64,000 nucleotides of DNA from Rapana venosa (GCA_028751875.1 CM054155.1:3117717-3181716); one strand, 5' to 3'; positions 1 through 9,276 are shown, counted from the first letter of the stretch. Numbers and translations: made by a program. Notes: a model not told the origin generated them from the letters alone.

Positions 1-22
1 CCCCCCCCCCCCCCCCCCCCCC
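1..22. repeat. poly(C) run at window edge
   Basis: Uninterrupted C homopolymer at the left edge; it may continue outside the window. It is the first of about twenty C or G runs of 13 or more bases in the window. Confidence 0.95.
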
Positions 23-241
23 AACTTCCGTTTTTGCTTTGTTTTTAAGACACAGATAACATTATGAACAATCTCATCAACACAGTCGTCCATTTAACAT
101 CATCGTTATGATGAAAATATAATCGTCAACAACAACAGCAAGCATCCTTATCATCAATGTCTCTTTTCTGTTTACACATGGATAAGGACAGTGTCGACTG
201 TAACAATCAAGATACCAACATCCTTGATGTACTCCGTCCCA

Positions 242-251
242 TCCCCCCCCC

Positions 252-286
<35 letters not shown>

Positions 287-292
287 CCCCCT
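242..292. repeat. poly(C) tract
   Basis: About 50 bases of C with single A and T interruptions. It produces glycine-rich and proline-rich false frames on both strands. The 220 bases to its left show nothing recognisable. Confidence 0.95.
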
Positions 293-825
293 GTACTTCA
301 CCATCCCCCCTCCCCTCTAGACAGGGAGGAGGAAGGGGGAGGGGAAGGAGAAGGAGGGACTTGACTTCTCCCTTAATAACTCCCTGAGCAGTCGATGGAG
401 CGCTGCACTGAACTTTTCTGGCAGTGGGCAAGTTTAACTCTGCCGGAGCCCATCTCTTCCCAGGCAGCAGGATGCATGCTAGGTAAGTTCAGGTCATCCC
501 TGTCACCGGGTTTAGATAGCCTACTCTTTTATGAAACGTGGATAGGTTACTCATGTGTGTGGAAAATGCTCTGCCCGAGTCTGCACACGGCACGTTGGTT
601 TCAAGTCTCACTGGAAGGATTTTCGAGGGAGAGGAGTCGACACCGATGTGAGCTCCAGGGACGAAATCCTTTGAATGGACTCTTCAGCGGAGACTGGAGG
701 TCGTGTCCTCAGTGCAGCTGCCGTCAGATCAGGAGTGCAGCGTCCTATCACTGGGTCACCCGGCCCTGGGAATAATGGTTGTAGGGGAGAGGCAAGAGAG
801 GTAAGAGAGGGTGGAAGAGGAAGTA

Positions 826-826
<1 letters not shown>
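293..826. other. Unique GC-balanced block, no gene recognised
   Basis: Non-repetitive sequence after a purine-rich stretch (318-358). A plus-strand frame of 126 codons (395-775) matches nothing I recognise. A splice-donor-like AG/GTAAGTTC occurs near 480 and an acceptor-like TCTTCCCAG near 456, which would bracket a tiny exon. Such matches are common by chance. It could be conserved non-coding DNA or exon-bearing sequence. Confidence 0.3.
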
Positions 827-898
<72 letters not shown>

Positions 899-907
899 TG
901 TGTGTGT
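827..907. repeat. (TC)n(TG)n compound microsatellite
   Basis: About 27 TC units pass directly into about 13 TG units with one clean junction at 880/881. Confidence 0.97.
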
Positions 908-1621
908 ATGAATGCGCTCATGCATTCCCTAGTACTTGCATGAGTTCACGTTTGAATAATTTCACGCACATTAACACATGCGTCAGTGCCAATGAGTGCG
1001 ACATGAGTTGTAAAAAAACCAAAAAAACCCACCATAAGCCACAAAGCACAATAATAAATAACCCAATAACGACAGTATCGCACCACTACAAACAAGCCAG
1101 ACACTATTATTTACACTGATAATACACAAAACCTTGAATATCACCGCCAAAATACCGGCCAGGCATTACAGCATTTAATGTGATAATTTTACACATATGC
1201 TGGTGTATAAATAACACAAGGCAGACGACAGGGCAAACGTAAAACGAAAACAATGGGCGACAAAGAACAACTTGGTAATGGATGGGGGAGGAGGGTGGGG
1301 AGAGGGACAACAAACAGCGATCAAACAGACAACAAGACAATACAAACAACAGCAAATGACACGAGAAAAGTACAAACCAAAGTATACAATATAAAACAGG
1401 CAGGAGGAGGAGGAGGGGGGAGACAAAAAAAGAAGAAAAATGAGCAGAGGCAAATAAACAAACACACAAAAAGCACATCAGCTGTAGACAGGTTAAAACT
1501 GTCAGCATCCTCCAATTCACCCTGCGTGCTTACACTGCGGAAAATACAGGGTATGGCTTCTGATACACGTCAAAAGAAGGAATAACAAACGTTGATAACA
1601 GTATACTAAATTAACTATAAC
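908..1621. other. A/C-rich unique sequence, no gene seen
   Basis: The plus strand is rich in A and C and low in T, so the minus strand carries long hydrophobic frames (1107-1520, 1175-1465) made by composition alone. No motif or repeat family was recognised. Confidence 0.6.
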
Positions 1622-1919
1622 ACTAATAAAGGAGGCACCGTGGTCGAGTGGTTAAGGCGGTCAACTCGTGATCCAGAGGTCGCGGGTTCGATCCCCGCTC
1701 GGCTCGGTGTTGTGTCCTTGGGAAAGACACTTTACTCCTATTTTCCTCACTCCACCCAGGTGTACAAGTGGGTACCAGCTCTGCTGGGGAAGTATCTGGC
1801 GACAGACTAGCGTCCTGTCACAGGGGTGGTGAAAAACCATCAGTTCGCTTAACGCTACAGAAACCGGGATAAGCTCCGGCTCTATGGGCCTTCTGGCTCG
1901 AAAGAACATACTAATAAAG
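1622..1919 (+). mobile_element. tRNA-derived SINE with 10-bp TSDs
   Basis: A short retroposon of about 278 bp (1632-1909), bounded by the direct repeat ACTAATAAAG at 1622-1631 and 1910-1919. The head (about 1634-1704) looks like a tRNA of the Ser/Leu type: an A-box-like TGGTCGAGTGGTTAAGG at 1641-1657 and a B-box GGGTTCGATCCC at 1684-1695, which together form an RNA polymerase III promoter in tRNA genes. The body runs on well past a tRNA length, which separates it from a real tRNA gene. It contains CACCCAGGTGTACAAGTGGG near 1755, a motif also present in weaker form in the SINE at 60.9 kb. It has no coding capacity and would depend on a LINE reverse transcriptase. The perfect TSD suggests a fairly recent insertion. 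Confidence 0.85.
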
Positions 1920-2254
1920 TACATATAAATAAGGAAAAGAACCCAAACGAAGATAATGGGTGACTGAAAACGACAACAACATTAAAGTCGTGCAACGACA
2001 AAGTTCAGAAAAACACCATAATCAGACTTGCGAACGCATTGATAAATAAGTGGCCAAGGAATGAAGAACAAGGGACAAAGCAAAGGAGAAGACGAAAACG
2101 TGCAGGCGTGAAGAAAGAAGTGAGGGAATAAATTGACATCATAATAATCATTATCATCAATGATAACGATAACAATGATGACGATCTTGGAAGCATGAAT
2201 AATAAATGAATACAATGGTTTCTTTGACTAAACTCACTCTTAAAGGAAGAACGA
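1920..2254. other. AT-rich sequence, nothing recognised
   Basis: A-rich and AAT/ATC-rich plus strand. Short minus-strand frames here are compositional. Confidence 0.6.
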
Positions 2255-2284
2255 ACAATAATAATAATAATAATAGAAACAACA

Positions 2285-2321
<37 letters not shown>

Positions 2322-2322
2322 T

Positions 2323-2369
<47 letters not shown>
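2255..2369. repeat. (AAT)n then (ACT)n trinucleotide array
   Basis: A short AAT run followed by about 27 ACT units with one ATT interruption. It translates as serine or valine runs in false frames. Confidence 0.97.
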
Positions 2370-2498
2370 AAGCGGGAAAGAAAGAAAATAAAACAACGAA
2401 AGGCAAACCGCCAACAAAAATCTAGATGGCAAGGAAATAAATGGATAGGAAGAAAGAAAAAGCAAAACAAAAAAAAACAACCAAACCAAAAACAAACA

Positions 2499-2864
2499 AA
2501 AATAAAACCTTCGTCGAACGCCCATACAACAACTATTGTTGTTTGTCGTATGCGCAAAAATGCGTTGCGCTGCCATTAAGCGCCTGACAAGTCAGGCCCA
2601 GCGCATCCGACTTCGGCACGGGAGAGGATTGTTATCTTTTAACTCTTTCTGGGAAAAAGGCAGGAGAATGGACCAAGAAGGCAGGAAATAGACAAGGAGG
2701 AAATGGCAGGCAGAAAAGGAACAAGGCAGAAACAAAGAGAGGGATAGAAAAGAGGGAATTCCTGGCATAGACTTTCCAGAAGGTGGGGATGCTATTCATA
2801 CTGACAGGCTCCTGGCATCTCCCCGGAAAACAAATGAAAGAAAATAAAACAAAATAAAACCTTC
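2499..2864 (-). mobile_element. Family E retroposon, copy 1, with 14-bp TSDs
   Basis: One of eight copies of an unnamed repeat. It is flanked by the direct repeat AAAATAAAACCTTC (2499-2512 and 2851-2864). Shared landmarks in plus-strand order are GTCGAACG, the dyad CAACTATTGTTG, a nested hairpin (2567-2604, outer stem GCGCTG/CAGCGC, inner stem CCTGAC/GTCAGG), a polypurine stretch, CTTTCCAGAAGGTGGGG, and a GGCATCTCCCC end. I call the minus strand sense because other copies carry a (GAC)n(GAA)n tail at the GTCGAACG end. In this copy an extra A-rich stretch lies inside the TSD at the opposite end, so orientation is not certain. No reading frame is conserved. It may be a SINE or a truncated LINE 3' UTR. 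Confidence 0.8.
2567..2604. other. Conserved nested hairpin of family E
   Basis: The outer stem GCGCTG/CAGCGC encloses the perfect inner stem CCTGAC-AA-GTCAGG. The same structure recurs in the 13.7, 20.3 and 35.6 kb copies. The 9.6 and 10.1 kb copies keep a weakened form. Confidence 0.75.
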
Positions 2865-3097
2865 CAATGATCAAATAGTAGAGAAGAGTAAAAATCGTTC
2901 TAGTTCTTTGTCCTCCTCCTACTCTTCGTCTTCATCATCATCATTATCATCACTATCATCACCACATCACCATTATCTTTTCATGAATTTCTTTCCTGAA
3001 AAATGTTTTTAGAAACAAAATCAGATGACAGTTTACAGAAGGCCAAATGTCTAGAACGCGGTTTTGGAATTCAAGTTCAGTGAAGACACTGTACAAA

Positions 3098-3099
<2 letters not shown>

Positions 3100-3131
<32 letters not shown>

Positions 3132-3163
3132 AGTGTGTTTGAGTGTGTGTGTGTGTGTGTGTG
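3100..3163. repeat. (GT)n microsatellite
   Basis: GT units with a few TTTGA interruptions. The flanks 2865-3099 and 3164-3410 hold only pyrimidine-rich or AT-rich sequence with no recognised feature. Confidence 0.95.
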
Positions 3164-3410
3164 AAACAGCTTACATGTCCTTGCTTTTTTCTCATAGTTC
3201 TTCAACACGTCAATCTAATTTCTTTAGATCTAGTAGTACATATTATTTCCTCTGCCATTGTTACTTCCACTGCCATGTTGCAGGATTAATCATATTTCAG
3301 TAAAGTTAAAATGGTAAGTGGATGCTTTTGTTTGCTCGTTTCTTTCTCGCCTTCTTTCTTTTCTTTCTGTCTTTCTTTCTTAGTTCGTTTCGTTTTCAGA
3401 TACTCACTGA

Positions 3411-3700
3411 AACTCTCCGCACTTTTGACGACAAAACTCCACCCTAACTTTCGCAGTCACGCAAGAGTATCACGGGCCAGCGCACCAGTTTTCACAGCCG
3501 ATCTCCGCAGGTTTCTGCACCCTCGGCTGCACTGACCGCTGGGCTGCAATTGTTCGGTCAGTTAGCTCCTGGTAGGCCCGGCCCCTCGCCCGTCTGTTTA
3601 TCTGCTGGCGGCTTAATTAAGCGGCAGTTAATTGGCAAGAAAGCGCGATAAGCAGCTCGCCTTAGCTGCCCCTGCTGCAGGTTTGGGGGCTGGCTCTGAA
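3411..3700. promoter_or_regulatory. Candidate conserved non-coding block with homeodomain-like sites
   Basis: GC-balanced, non-repetitive DNA among simple repeats. It contains TTAATTAA at 3613-3620 and GTTAATTGG near 3628, both built on TAAT cores of the type homeodomain proteins bind. No conserved-looking frame spans it. Enhancer function is inference from composition and motifs only. Confidence 0.25.
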
Positions 3701-3794
3701 AAAGCAGATGGGCAGGGGATGGTTTTGGAGTTGTTGGGGAATAGTATTTTGTTGGCAGTTGGTGTTTTTTTGGTGTGTTTGTTTGTTTGTTTGG

Positions 3795-3935
3795 ACTTTT
3801 TAGTTGTTTCTGATAGGGAAACAAATACAGCTGCAGAGAAAAAAAAAAAAGAAAAAAGGGTGAAAGGGTGAAAGGGTGGCGCAGCGCTAAGTGGCGACGC
3901 GTTCTCCCGCTCTCCCCGGGGAGAGCAGCCCGAAT
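3795..3935 (+). mobile_element. SINE family F, 3' part
   Basis: Contains the family F landmarks TAGGGAAACAAATAC and GTGGCG...CTCTCCCCGGGGAGAG...CCCGAATT, as in the fuller copies at 34.4 and 61.6 kb. The tRNA-like head and central domain are missing. The perfect palindrome CTCTCCCCGGGGAGAG lies near 3911. Confidence 0.7.
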
Positions 3936-4014
3936 TCAAATCTGAGCGCTTTGATTTGTTGCTTTACAAGATTCAGCGCTATATAAATTCCATACATTAT
4001 TATTATTATTATTT
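3936..4014 (+). mobile_element. SINE/L2-like 3' tail ending in (ATT)n
   Basis: The segment GCGCTTTGATTTGTTGCTTT...AAGATTCAGCGCTATATAAA, ending in an ATT run, is shared by five places in the window (here, 23.97, 38.2 minus, 41.45 and 44.2 kb). Such tails match the 3' ends of L2/CR1-type LINEs and the SINEs they mobilise. Here it directly follows a family F 3' part, so this may be a chimeric retroposon. Confidence 0.7.
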
Positions 4015-4261
4015 TCCCCTCCTTTCAAGTAGGTTTTTGAGTGGGTTTTTTTGGGGGGTGTGGGGGTGTGGTGTGTGAAGAGGGGTGTATGTGTTCAATT
4101 TTTGTTTTCATGTACGCTGGATGTTCGGATGTGTTTTTGTTGTTCATTATGGGTGTTATTATATTTATTCTTATTTTCCATATCTTAGTTGTTATTGTTG
4201 TTCCCATCCTGTGATGGTTTTTCCTGGTTCTACTTGTTCCTGTTTCCCCCCCCCATTGTAC

Positions 4262-4274
4262 TTGTGTGTGTGTG

Positions 4275-4319
<45 letters not shown>

Positions 4320-4359
4320 TGTCTGTATGTGTGTGTGTGTGTCTGTGTGTGTGTGTTTA

Positions 4360-4447
<88 letters not shown>

Positions 4448-4779
4448 GTTAGTTCTTCAGTTTAACGTCCTTCCACCAAAAAGTGATATCAGACGATTTT
4501 GTGTGTGTGTGTGTGTTTATGTGTGTGTGTGTGTGTGTGAGTGTGTGTTTGTGTGTGTGTGTGTGTGTGTGCGTGTGCGTGCATGTGTGAGTGTGTGTAT
4601 GAGAGTGTGTATACGTCCGTGTATGTATGTGTGTGCATGTACGAGTGTGTGCGTGTGTGTATGTGCGTGCGTGCATGCGTGTGTGTATGTGTTTGTGTGT
4701 GTAAGTGTGTGTGTGTGTGTGTGTGTGTAGTGTGTGTGAGTGAATGAGTGTGAGTATATGAGTGAAATTGTTGGCGTGT

Positions 4780-4820
<41 letters not shown>

Positions 4821-5028
4821 GTGCGTGCGCGTGTGTACGTGTAAGTAAATATATCACAGAAATTGAGTTATGTATGTGTGTTCCTGTAGGTGTGTGTGAG
4901 TGTGTGTGTGCGCGCGCGCGCTTGTTTGTGTGTGAACATGCAAGTATGTGTGAGGGTCTTGCGTGTGTGTGTGTGTGTGCGTGTGTGTGTGTGTGTGTGT
5001 GCGTGTGTGTGTGTGTGTGTTGTGCCAG
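4262..5028. repeat. Long degenerate (TG)n block
   Basis: Several (TG)n arrays with TA, GA and CG variants, interrupted at 4447-4499 by a retroposon fragment and at 4840-4870 by unique sequence. All long cysteine/valine or histidine/threonine frames here come from the repeat. The 250 bases before it (4015-4261) are T-rich with no feature. Confidence 0.95.
4447..4499 (-). mobile_element. Short LINE-like 3' end (K fragment) inside (TG)n
   Basis: Contains TTCTTCAGTTTAACGTC, then TCCACC and AGTGATATCAGACGA. Related fragments occur at 12.73 kb and, inverted, at 55.08 kb, each beside a (CA)n/(TG)n array. Read on the minus strand it ends in AACTAACT-type tandem tail, like RTE-class LINE 3' ends. Confidence 0.55.
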
Positions 5029-5091
5029 TAAATAGCCTAATCAACAAACAGTTATACAAAACTTAGGGCCTTGCTAAAAAAAAACCAAGTA

Positions 5092-5105
5092 CCCCCCCCC
5101 CCCCC

Positions 5106-5137
<32 letters not shown>
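5092..5137. repeat. poly(C)-poly(A) tract
   Basis: Fifteen C followed by about 31 A. On the minus strand this is poly(T) then poly(G), just past the 3' end of the LINE remnant at 5138-5805. Confidence 0.9.
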
Positions 5138-5143
<6 letters not shown>

Positions 5144-5805
5144 GGGGAATAAGCAAGAACATGTTTCTAAATCTTCAACCAGTCTTGGATAACAAATAGA
5201 ACAAGAAAAACTCTGAAAACTAACAATAGGTACTATAACTAGCCAAAAAGTTTGGACTTTGGGAACGTAGATATTAGCACAAAGTATGGGGTAAAAAACA
5301 CAGGGCATTAAGAGAGGTTTACAGAACATTCATTTAAATGATAAGCTTTAAAACAAGATGATCAATTACAGGAAGATACCGACTGGGCTGTGTAGCAAAT
5401 ATTCAGAAATTTTGCAAAGAAGTATATCATTGTTTAGGATGCTTTTAAGCGTTACAGATGATTCTAAAAGCAAGGGATCTTTCAATGTTATAGAAACGAT
5501 TTCTTTAATTCTAGGACAACCAGTAAGTAGATGCCTGGCGCTAATTTGTTTTCCACACATGCATATTATGTTCTTGCAGTATTTTGTGCGAAGAGCATTT
5601 AAACGAAATCTATAAGCCAAGCTTGATATATTTCTGGAAGCAGACATAGGTGACTTTGCACAGAAACGATTAGTGTTTTGTACATCCGTCATATTTAGGC
5701 AATTTTGAGTGTAGTAACAATTAGAATTTAGCAATTTTTTGATGGCCTTATTATAGGAAGTATGCTTTAAAAGTTCATAACCCTCTCGCAAGTCTAACGA
5801 AATAT
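5138..5805 (-). mobile_element. LINE C remnant, ORF2 C-terminus and 3' UTR
   Basis: A minus-strand frame of 141 codons (5366-5791) ends in a cysteine/histidine knuckle: CMCGKQISARHLLTGCP, preceded by YRFRLNALRTKYCKN. This is the pattern at the extreme C-terminus of LINE ORF2 proteins downstream of the RNase H domain. The related copy at 17.9-18.5 kb does carry RNase H and ends with the same kind of sequence (HHLLFDCP, then SSPVRPLL). In an active element the protein would be reverse transcriptase/endonuclease. Only the last part remains, so it is a 5'-truncated dead copy. A 3' UTR of about 220 bp follows down to the poly(A)/poly(C) tract. Exact clade (I, Nimb or related) is not decided. Confidence 0.7.
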
Positions 5806-6727
5806 TGACTATAAGTGTGTGTGTATGCGTGTGCGTGTGTGTGTGTGTTTTGGTTCTGCCTTACTCTCTCTCTCTCTTTGCTACATGTATGAAATTATGT
5901 TGGGGTCAATTTGCATGCAATGTCCATCATCTATATAAGTATTCTTTCATTCTTTCTCTCTTTAGATTATTCTTCATGTTATGTATTGCACGTTAATAAT
6001 TTTTTTCGTTTGCTTTTTGTTTGTGTTTTCCCCCAGATGGCTGGATGTAAAAAGCTATTGTTATGCTTATTCTATAACCCTCTATAAATAAAATGTGTTC
6101 ATTTGACCTCCCTCTCTATTGTTTTGCTGCTCTACTCGTTCATGCATTGATTGTTCCACTTGTTCTCTCCTGCATATGTTCTTGTTCCCTTATTCTTCTT
6201 TTTACTTTTCCTTTTCTTTCTTTCTGTATCTGTTCAGTGGTTCAAGTGTTGAAAACTGATTTCCTTGGCCAAGAAGATTATTTTATTTTTTCATTTACTA
6301 CCCCCTTCATTTCCTATGATTTATGGTTACTTCCACATACAGCAATGACTCCACCAGGAAAAAACAACAACTTAATTTCATATTAATTATTATTCCTCTT
6401 CTGGGTAACTCAACTTCTTTATTATTCTCTGTTCTGGCTAACTTCATAATTATTCTTTATCATTCTCTCTTCTGGACCTTTCTATCCTTATCGCTGGACA
6501 TCTGCAGGGTCTGTGCAAGTCGAGAAGATTGGTATATGATCATTATTTCTGTCACTTTTTCTCCCCATTTACCACCTATGAATAGTGGTGTGGGTTCTTG
6601 TCTTTCGTATAAGACAGACAACATGATCATATTCCATCACATCACCAATTTAATGTTATTTTCTACAGACATCCAGGTCCACACAGATACTGATATCAAA
6701 CTGACAGTGATATTCTAAACTGAAGGA

Positions 6728-6728
<1 letters not shown>
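5806..6728. other. AT-rich unique sequence, no gene recognised
   Basis: Contains a short (TG)n run (5814-5849) and T-rich sequence. Plus-strand frames at 6093-6386 and 6323-6718 are hydrophobic and compositional. They have no recognisable domain and no convincing splice context. Confidence 0.6.

Positions 6729-6797
<69 letters not shown>
6729..6797. repeat. (CA)n microsatellite
   Basis: About 34 uninterrupted CA units. Confidence 0.98.
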
Positions 6798-6801
<4 letters not shown>

Positions 6802-6884
6802 ATATATTCAGATCCTCTATTATTTTATCTACTTATGCTACCGAATTGACTTAACATGGTGCAAAATGACTGTCAATTAGATAG

Positions 6885-7079
6885 AGAGACAGACAGACGA
6901 AATTCACATAACGTGGTGCAAATTGACAACCAACTAGAGTGACATATAAACTGAGACAGACAGACAAAGAAACAGATACCAACAGACAGACAGACAAACA
7001 GACAGTCAGACAGACAGAACATTGCCTATATTTCAAGTTGTATGACCACCAAGATGTACGTACAACCCATTTGTTTTGT

Positions 7080-7157
<78 letters not shown>
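6885..7157. repeat. (GACA)n-like array and (CA)n
   Basis: An imperfect GACA/CAGA array at about 6887-7018, then (CA)n at 7083-7157 with one AACA interruption. A 48-bp motif around GTGGTGCAAAATGAC is imperfectly duplicated at 6858 and 6912. Confidence 0.85.
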
Positions 7158-7159
<2 letters not shown>

Positions 7160-7394
7160 TACACTACAGAGAGATGTTTGACTATGGAACTATTCTAGTC
7201 CTACTATAGCAATATTCCATCTTCGGAAATGAACAACATCTGAGTGATGGAAATGTGAATCAGTTGAGCATTAATCTGATCTATGGCGGATGTGAACATG
7301 CAGCCAGCAAACAAACAGTCTCTTTCAGTGGCCGTTCATCTATCGCACATACTCCCTATTTGAGTCCCAACATCACCCTCATCTGCTACACTAT

Positions 7395-7750
7395 GAGTGG
7401 TTTTCTGGAAGCAAGTCTTTCGGACGAGCTGATAAACAGAGGTTCCATGTGCAACATGCCTTTAGTGCACGAAAAAGAACCCATGGCAACATAGTAGTCG
7501 TCCCTGGCAAAATTCTGTAGGAAAAGGCCACTCATGGGAAACGTATGCATGAAGGCACGAAAATAACACTCGTAAAAACCAAACCAACCCCCCCCCCAAA
7601 AAAAAAAAAACACGCATAAAAGCACAAACAAACCAAACAAAAAGCGGTAACGCTGTTGTTATGGTGACGTGCCCTTCCGGGGACCAGCAGCCCGGGTTTC
7701 AGGCAGAGAAAGAATAATATGATGTAGTGGCTCAGAGTGGTAGGTAGGTT
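7395..7750 (+). mobile_element. SINE family F, central and 3' parts
   Basis: Shares in order with the copies at 34.4 and 61.6 kb: GTCTTTCGGACGAGCTGATA, a GTGCAC-AAAGAACCCATGGC segment, GTCCCTGGCAAAATTCTGTA, and AAGGCCACTC. A degraded GGTAACGCTG...CAGCAGCCCGGGTTTC end follows after an A/C run. The tRNA-like head is not recognisable. The sequence just upstream (7158-7394) is unique with no feature. Confidence 0.7.
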
Positions 7751-7934
7751 ATACAGAACATTCTGTAGTGAGGGACATGAAGTAGTAATACACACATAAC
7801 ATGATTTAAATAAAAAATGAAATCCAGTATTATTTTCAGCAGTGTTCTGCCCAGTCCCTCAACACTGAATACTCCAATAGAAGTGCAGATACTCTGCAGC
7901 ACACAAGACAACTAGCCAACGGCAAAAAATTTTT

Positions 7935-7965
<31 letters not shown>

Positions 7966-8145
7966 GGGGCGCAATCTGCACTCTGCAAACGGAAACAACT
8001 TAATTCTAAAGAAACAGCTTCAGCCGAGAGAAAGACCGGCAACAGGTGATGAAAGACTGGGCTTATCTCCCTCTAAACTATCCTTAACTAATTATCTCCC
8101 CTGATTGAGGGGCTTCCTGTGTTTCAATGTTAGGGATGGCACACC
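7751..8145. other. Unique sequence with poly(T)-poly(G) tract
   Basis: Contains T then G homopolymers at 7930-7969 (about 15 T and 25 G). Nothing else recognised. Confidence 0.7.
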
Positions 8146-8820
8146 TTAACCCTTTTGACGCTGGAAATCACCTGAGCTCATTGCTGTCAAATCACGAAAA
8201 CCTGGGTTTGGAATTGAAGGAAAAAGACACCATATTTCTGTCGATTTGAATGACAGAAACGTCATTGATCACGGCTTCCTTCAGTAGTGGGGCATGGCCG
8301 ACAGATAAGGATCCCTTTCTAAAATGCTGTTAACTTAAACAAACACCCACCACCCTAAAAAATCCACAAAACTGTTGGTTATTTCACCACTCTAAAATGC
8401 TGTTAACTTAAACAAACACCCACCACCCCAAAAAATCCACAAAACTGTTGGTTATTTCACCACTCTAAAATGCTGTTAACTTAAACAAACACCCACCACC
8501 CCAAAAAATCCACAAAACTGTTGGTTATTTCACCACAGTCATAACCCTGTCAGTGACTGTTGATTTTGAGGCATCATTCAAAAATTAGGACGCAGCTTCA
8601 GTTGCAATGATCTCAGAAATCATGGTGTAGTTGTAAAAGCGATTCTACTCTGTAATTTTCCCCAGCATTTACACTTCATTTAGCTTGTCACTCAATCAAA
8701 CAGGGAGGAAATGCCAGAGTTGTGGCCTCACCGGGTAAATTATGATAGTAAGACTGAACCAGAACTTACACATTGAAAACCCAACAGGCCAAGTCTGTGA
8801 TATAAATTCGAAAGGGTTAA
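8146..8820. mobile_element. Candidate piggyBac-like non-autonomous element (MITE)
   Basis: TTAA occurs at both ends (8146-8149 and 8817-8820). Directly inside are inverted CCCTTTTGA (left) and CCCTTTCGA (right, read on the minus strand). TTAA target sites with termini beginning CCCT/CCCTTT are typical of the piggyBac superfamily. The 667-bp interior has no transposase frame, so if real it is a non-autonomous derivative needing a transposase in trans. It contains a 73-bp tandem triplication. The inverted repeat is short (9 positions with one mismatch), so chance remains possible. Confidence 0.5.
8319..8537. repeat. 73-bp tandem repeat, three copies
   Basis: Units begin CTAAAATGCTGTTAACTT at 8319, 8392 and 8465, an exact 73-base period, and are almost identical. 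The high identity points to recent duplication. It lies inside the candidate MITE. Confidence 0.97.
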
Positions 8821-8929
8821 ACCGACAGTTCACCAAAGAGTCTTCAGAAACAAAACCAATGATGCCAAAAGTAAGGGATAGAAGGAGAGGGAGAGAGGGC
8901 GATCTGATGTCTTGTGTTTCTGCTTGCAT

Positions 8930-9240
8930 GCCAACACAATTCTCCACAGCGTGAACAGAGGGACCCGACATCTTAGCACGCGAACAGAGCGGAGCAAAAG
9001 TAAACGGAGCGAGAATGTTATGTTTTTGTTTGGATGAACTTGACGAGTCGGCTGCTCTGCCCTTTGGCCGCCTTCCGCTTCCCCGCCCCTGCCGGAGTGG
9101 CGAGTGCTCTCCCTTGATTGACGGGGCGGAAGATCGGGTTGCCAATTACGAGGAACATGGCGGCGCGGAGCAGTTTGAGGAAACACGGTAGGAAAGACAA
9201 ACCGCTGCCTGGACCACTATCTAGGTTTGCAGGCACGGCA
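8930..9240 (+). promoter_or_regulatory. CpG-rich, promoter-like patch
   Basis: Clear rise in G+C and CpG compared with the flanks, with GC-box-like CCCCGCCCC near 9081. AACATGGCGGC at 9155-9165 matches the YY1-type AANATGGCGGC motif often found at the start of housekeeping genes. No TATA box. It sits directly over the candidate first exon at 9157. Promoter activity is inferred. Confidence 0.35.
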
Positions 9241-9276
9241 CAGCTACTTTTTGTTTTTGTTTTTTATTCCTCTTGA
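9157..9276 (+). CDS. Candidate 5' coding exon or very short ORF
   Basis: ATG in a good initiation context (GAGGAACATGG) opens a frame starting MAARSSLRKHGRKDKPLPGP. It has 39 codons if read unspliced to the stop at 9276. Splice-donor-like GTAGGA at 9188 would instead end a 31-base coding exon after codon 10. CTAG/GTTTGC near 9224 is a second possible donor. The basic, low-hydrophobic start and CpG-rich setting look coding. The last third (AQLLFVFVFY) looks like a translated T-rich intron, which favours splicing. I do not recognise the protein, and no downstream exon was identified in the window. It may equally be chance. Confidence 0.25.
   Translation: MAARSSLRKHGRKDKPLPGPLSRFAGTAQLLFVFVFYSS

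Noticed and set aside
456..485. Tiny exon between TCTTCCCAG and GTAAGTTC
   Set aside because: Both signals are short and frequent by chance, and there is no coding continuity on either side.
1634..1704. Functional tRNA gene
   Set aside because: A and B boxes are present but the sequence continues as a SINE body and is bounded by TSDs 278 bp apart.
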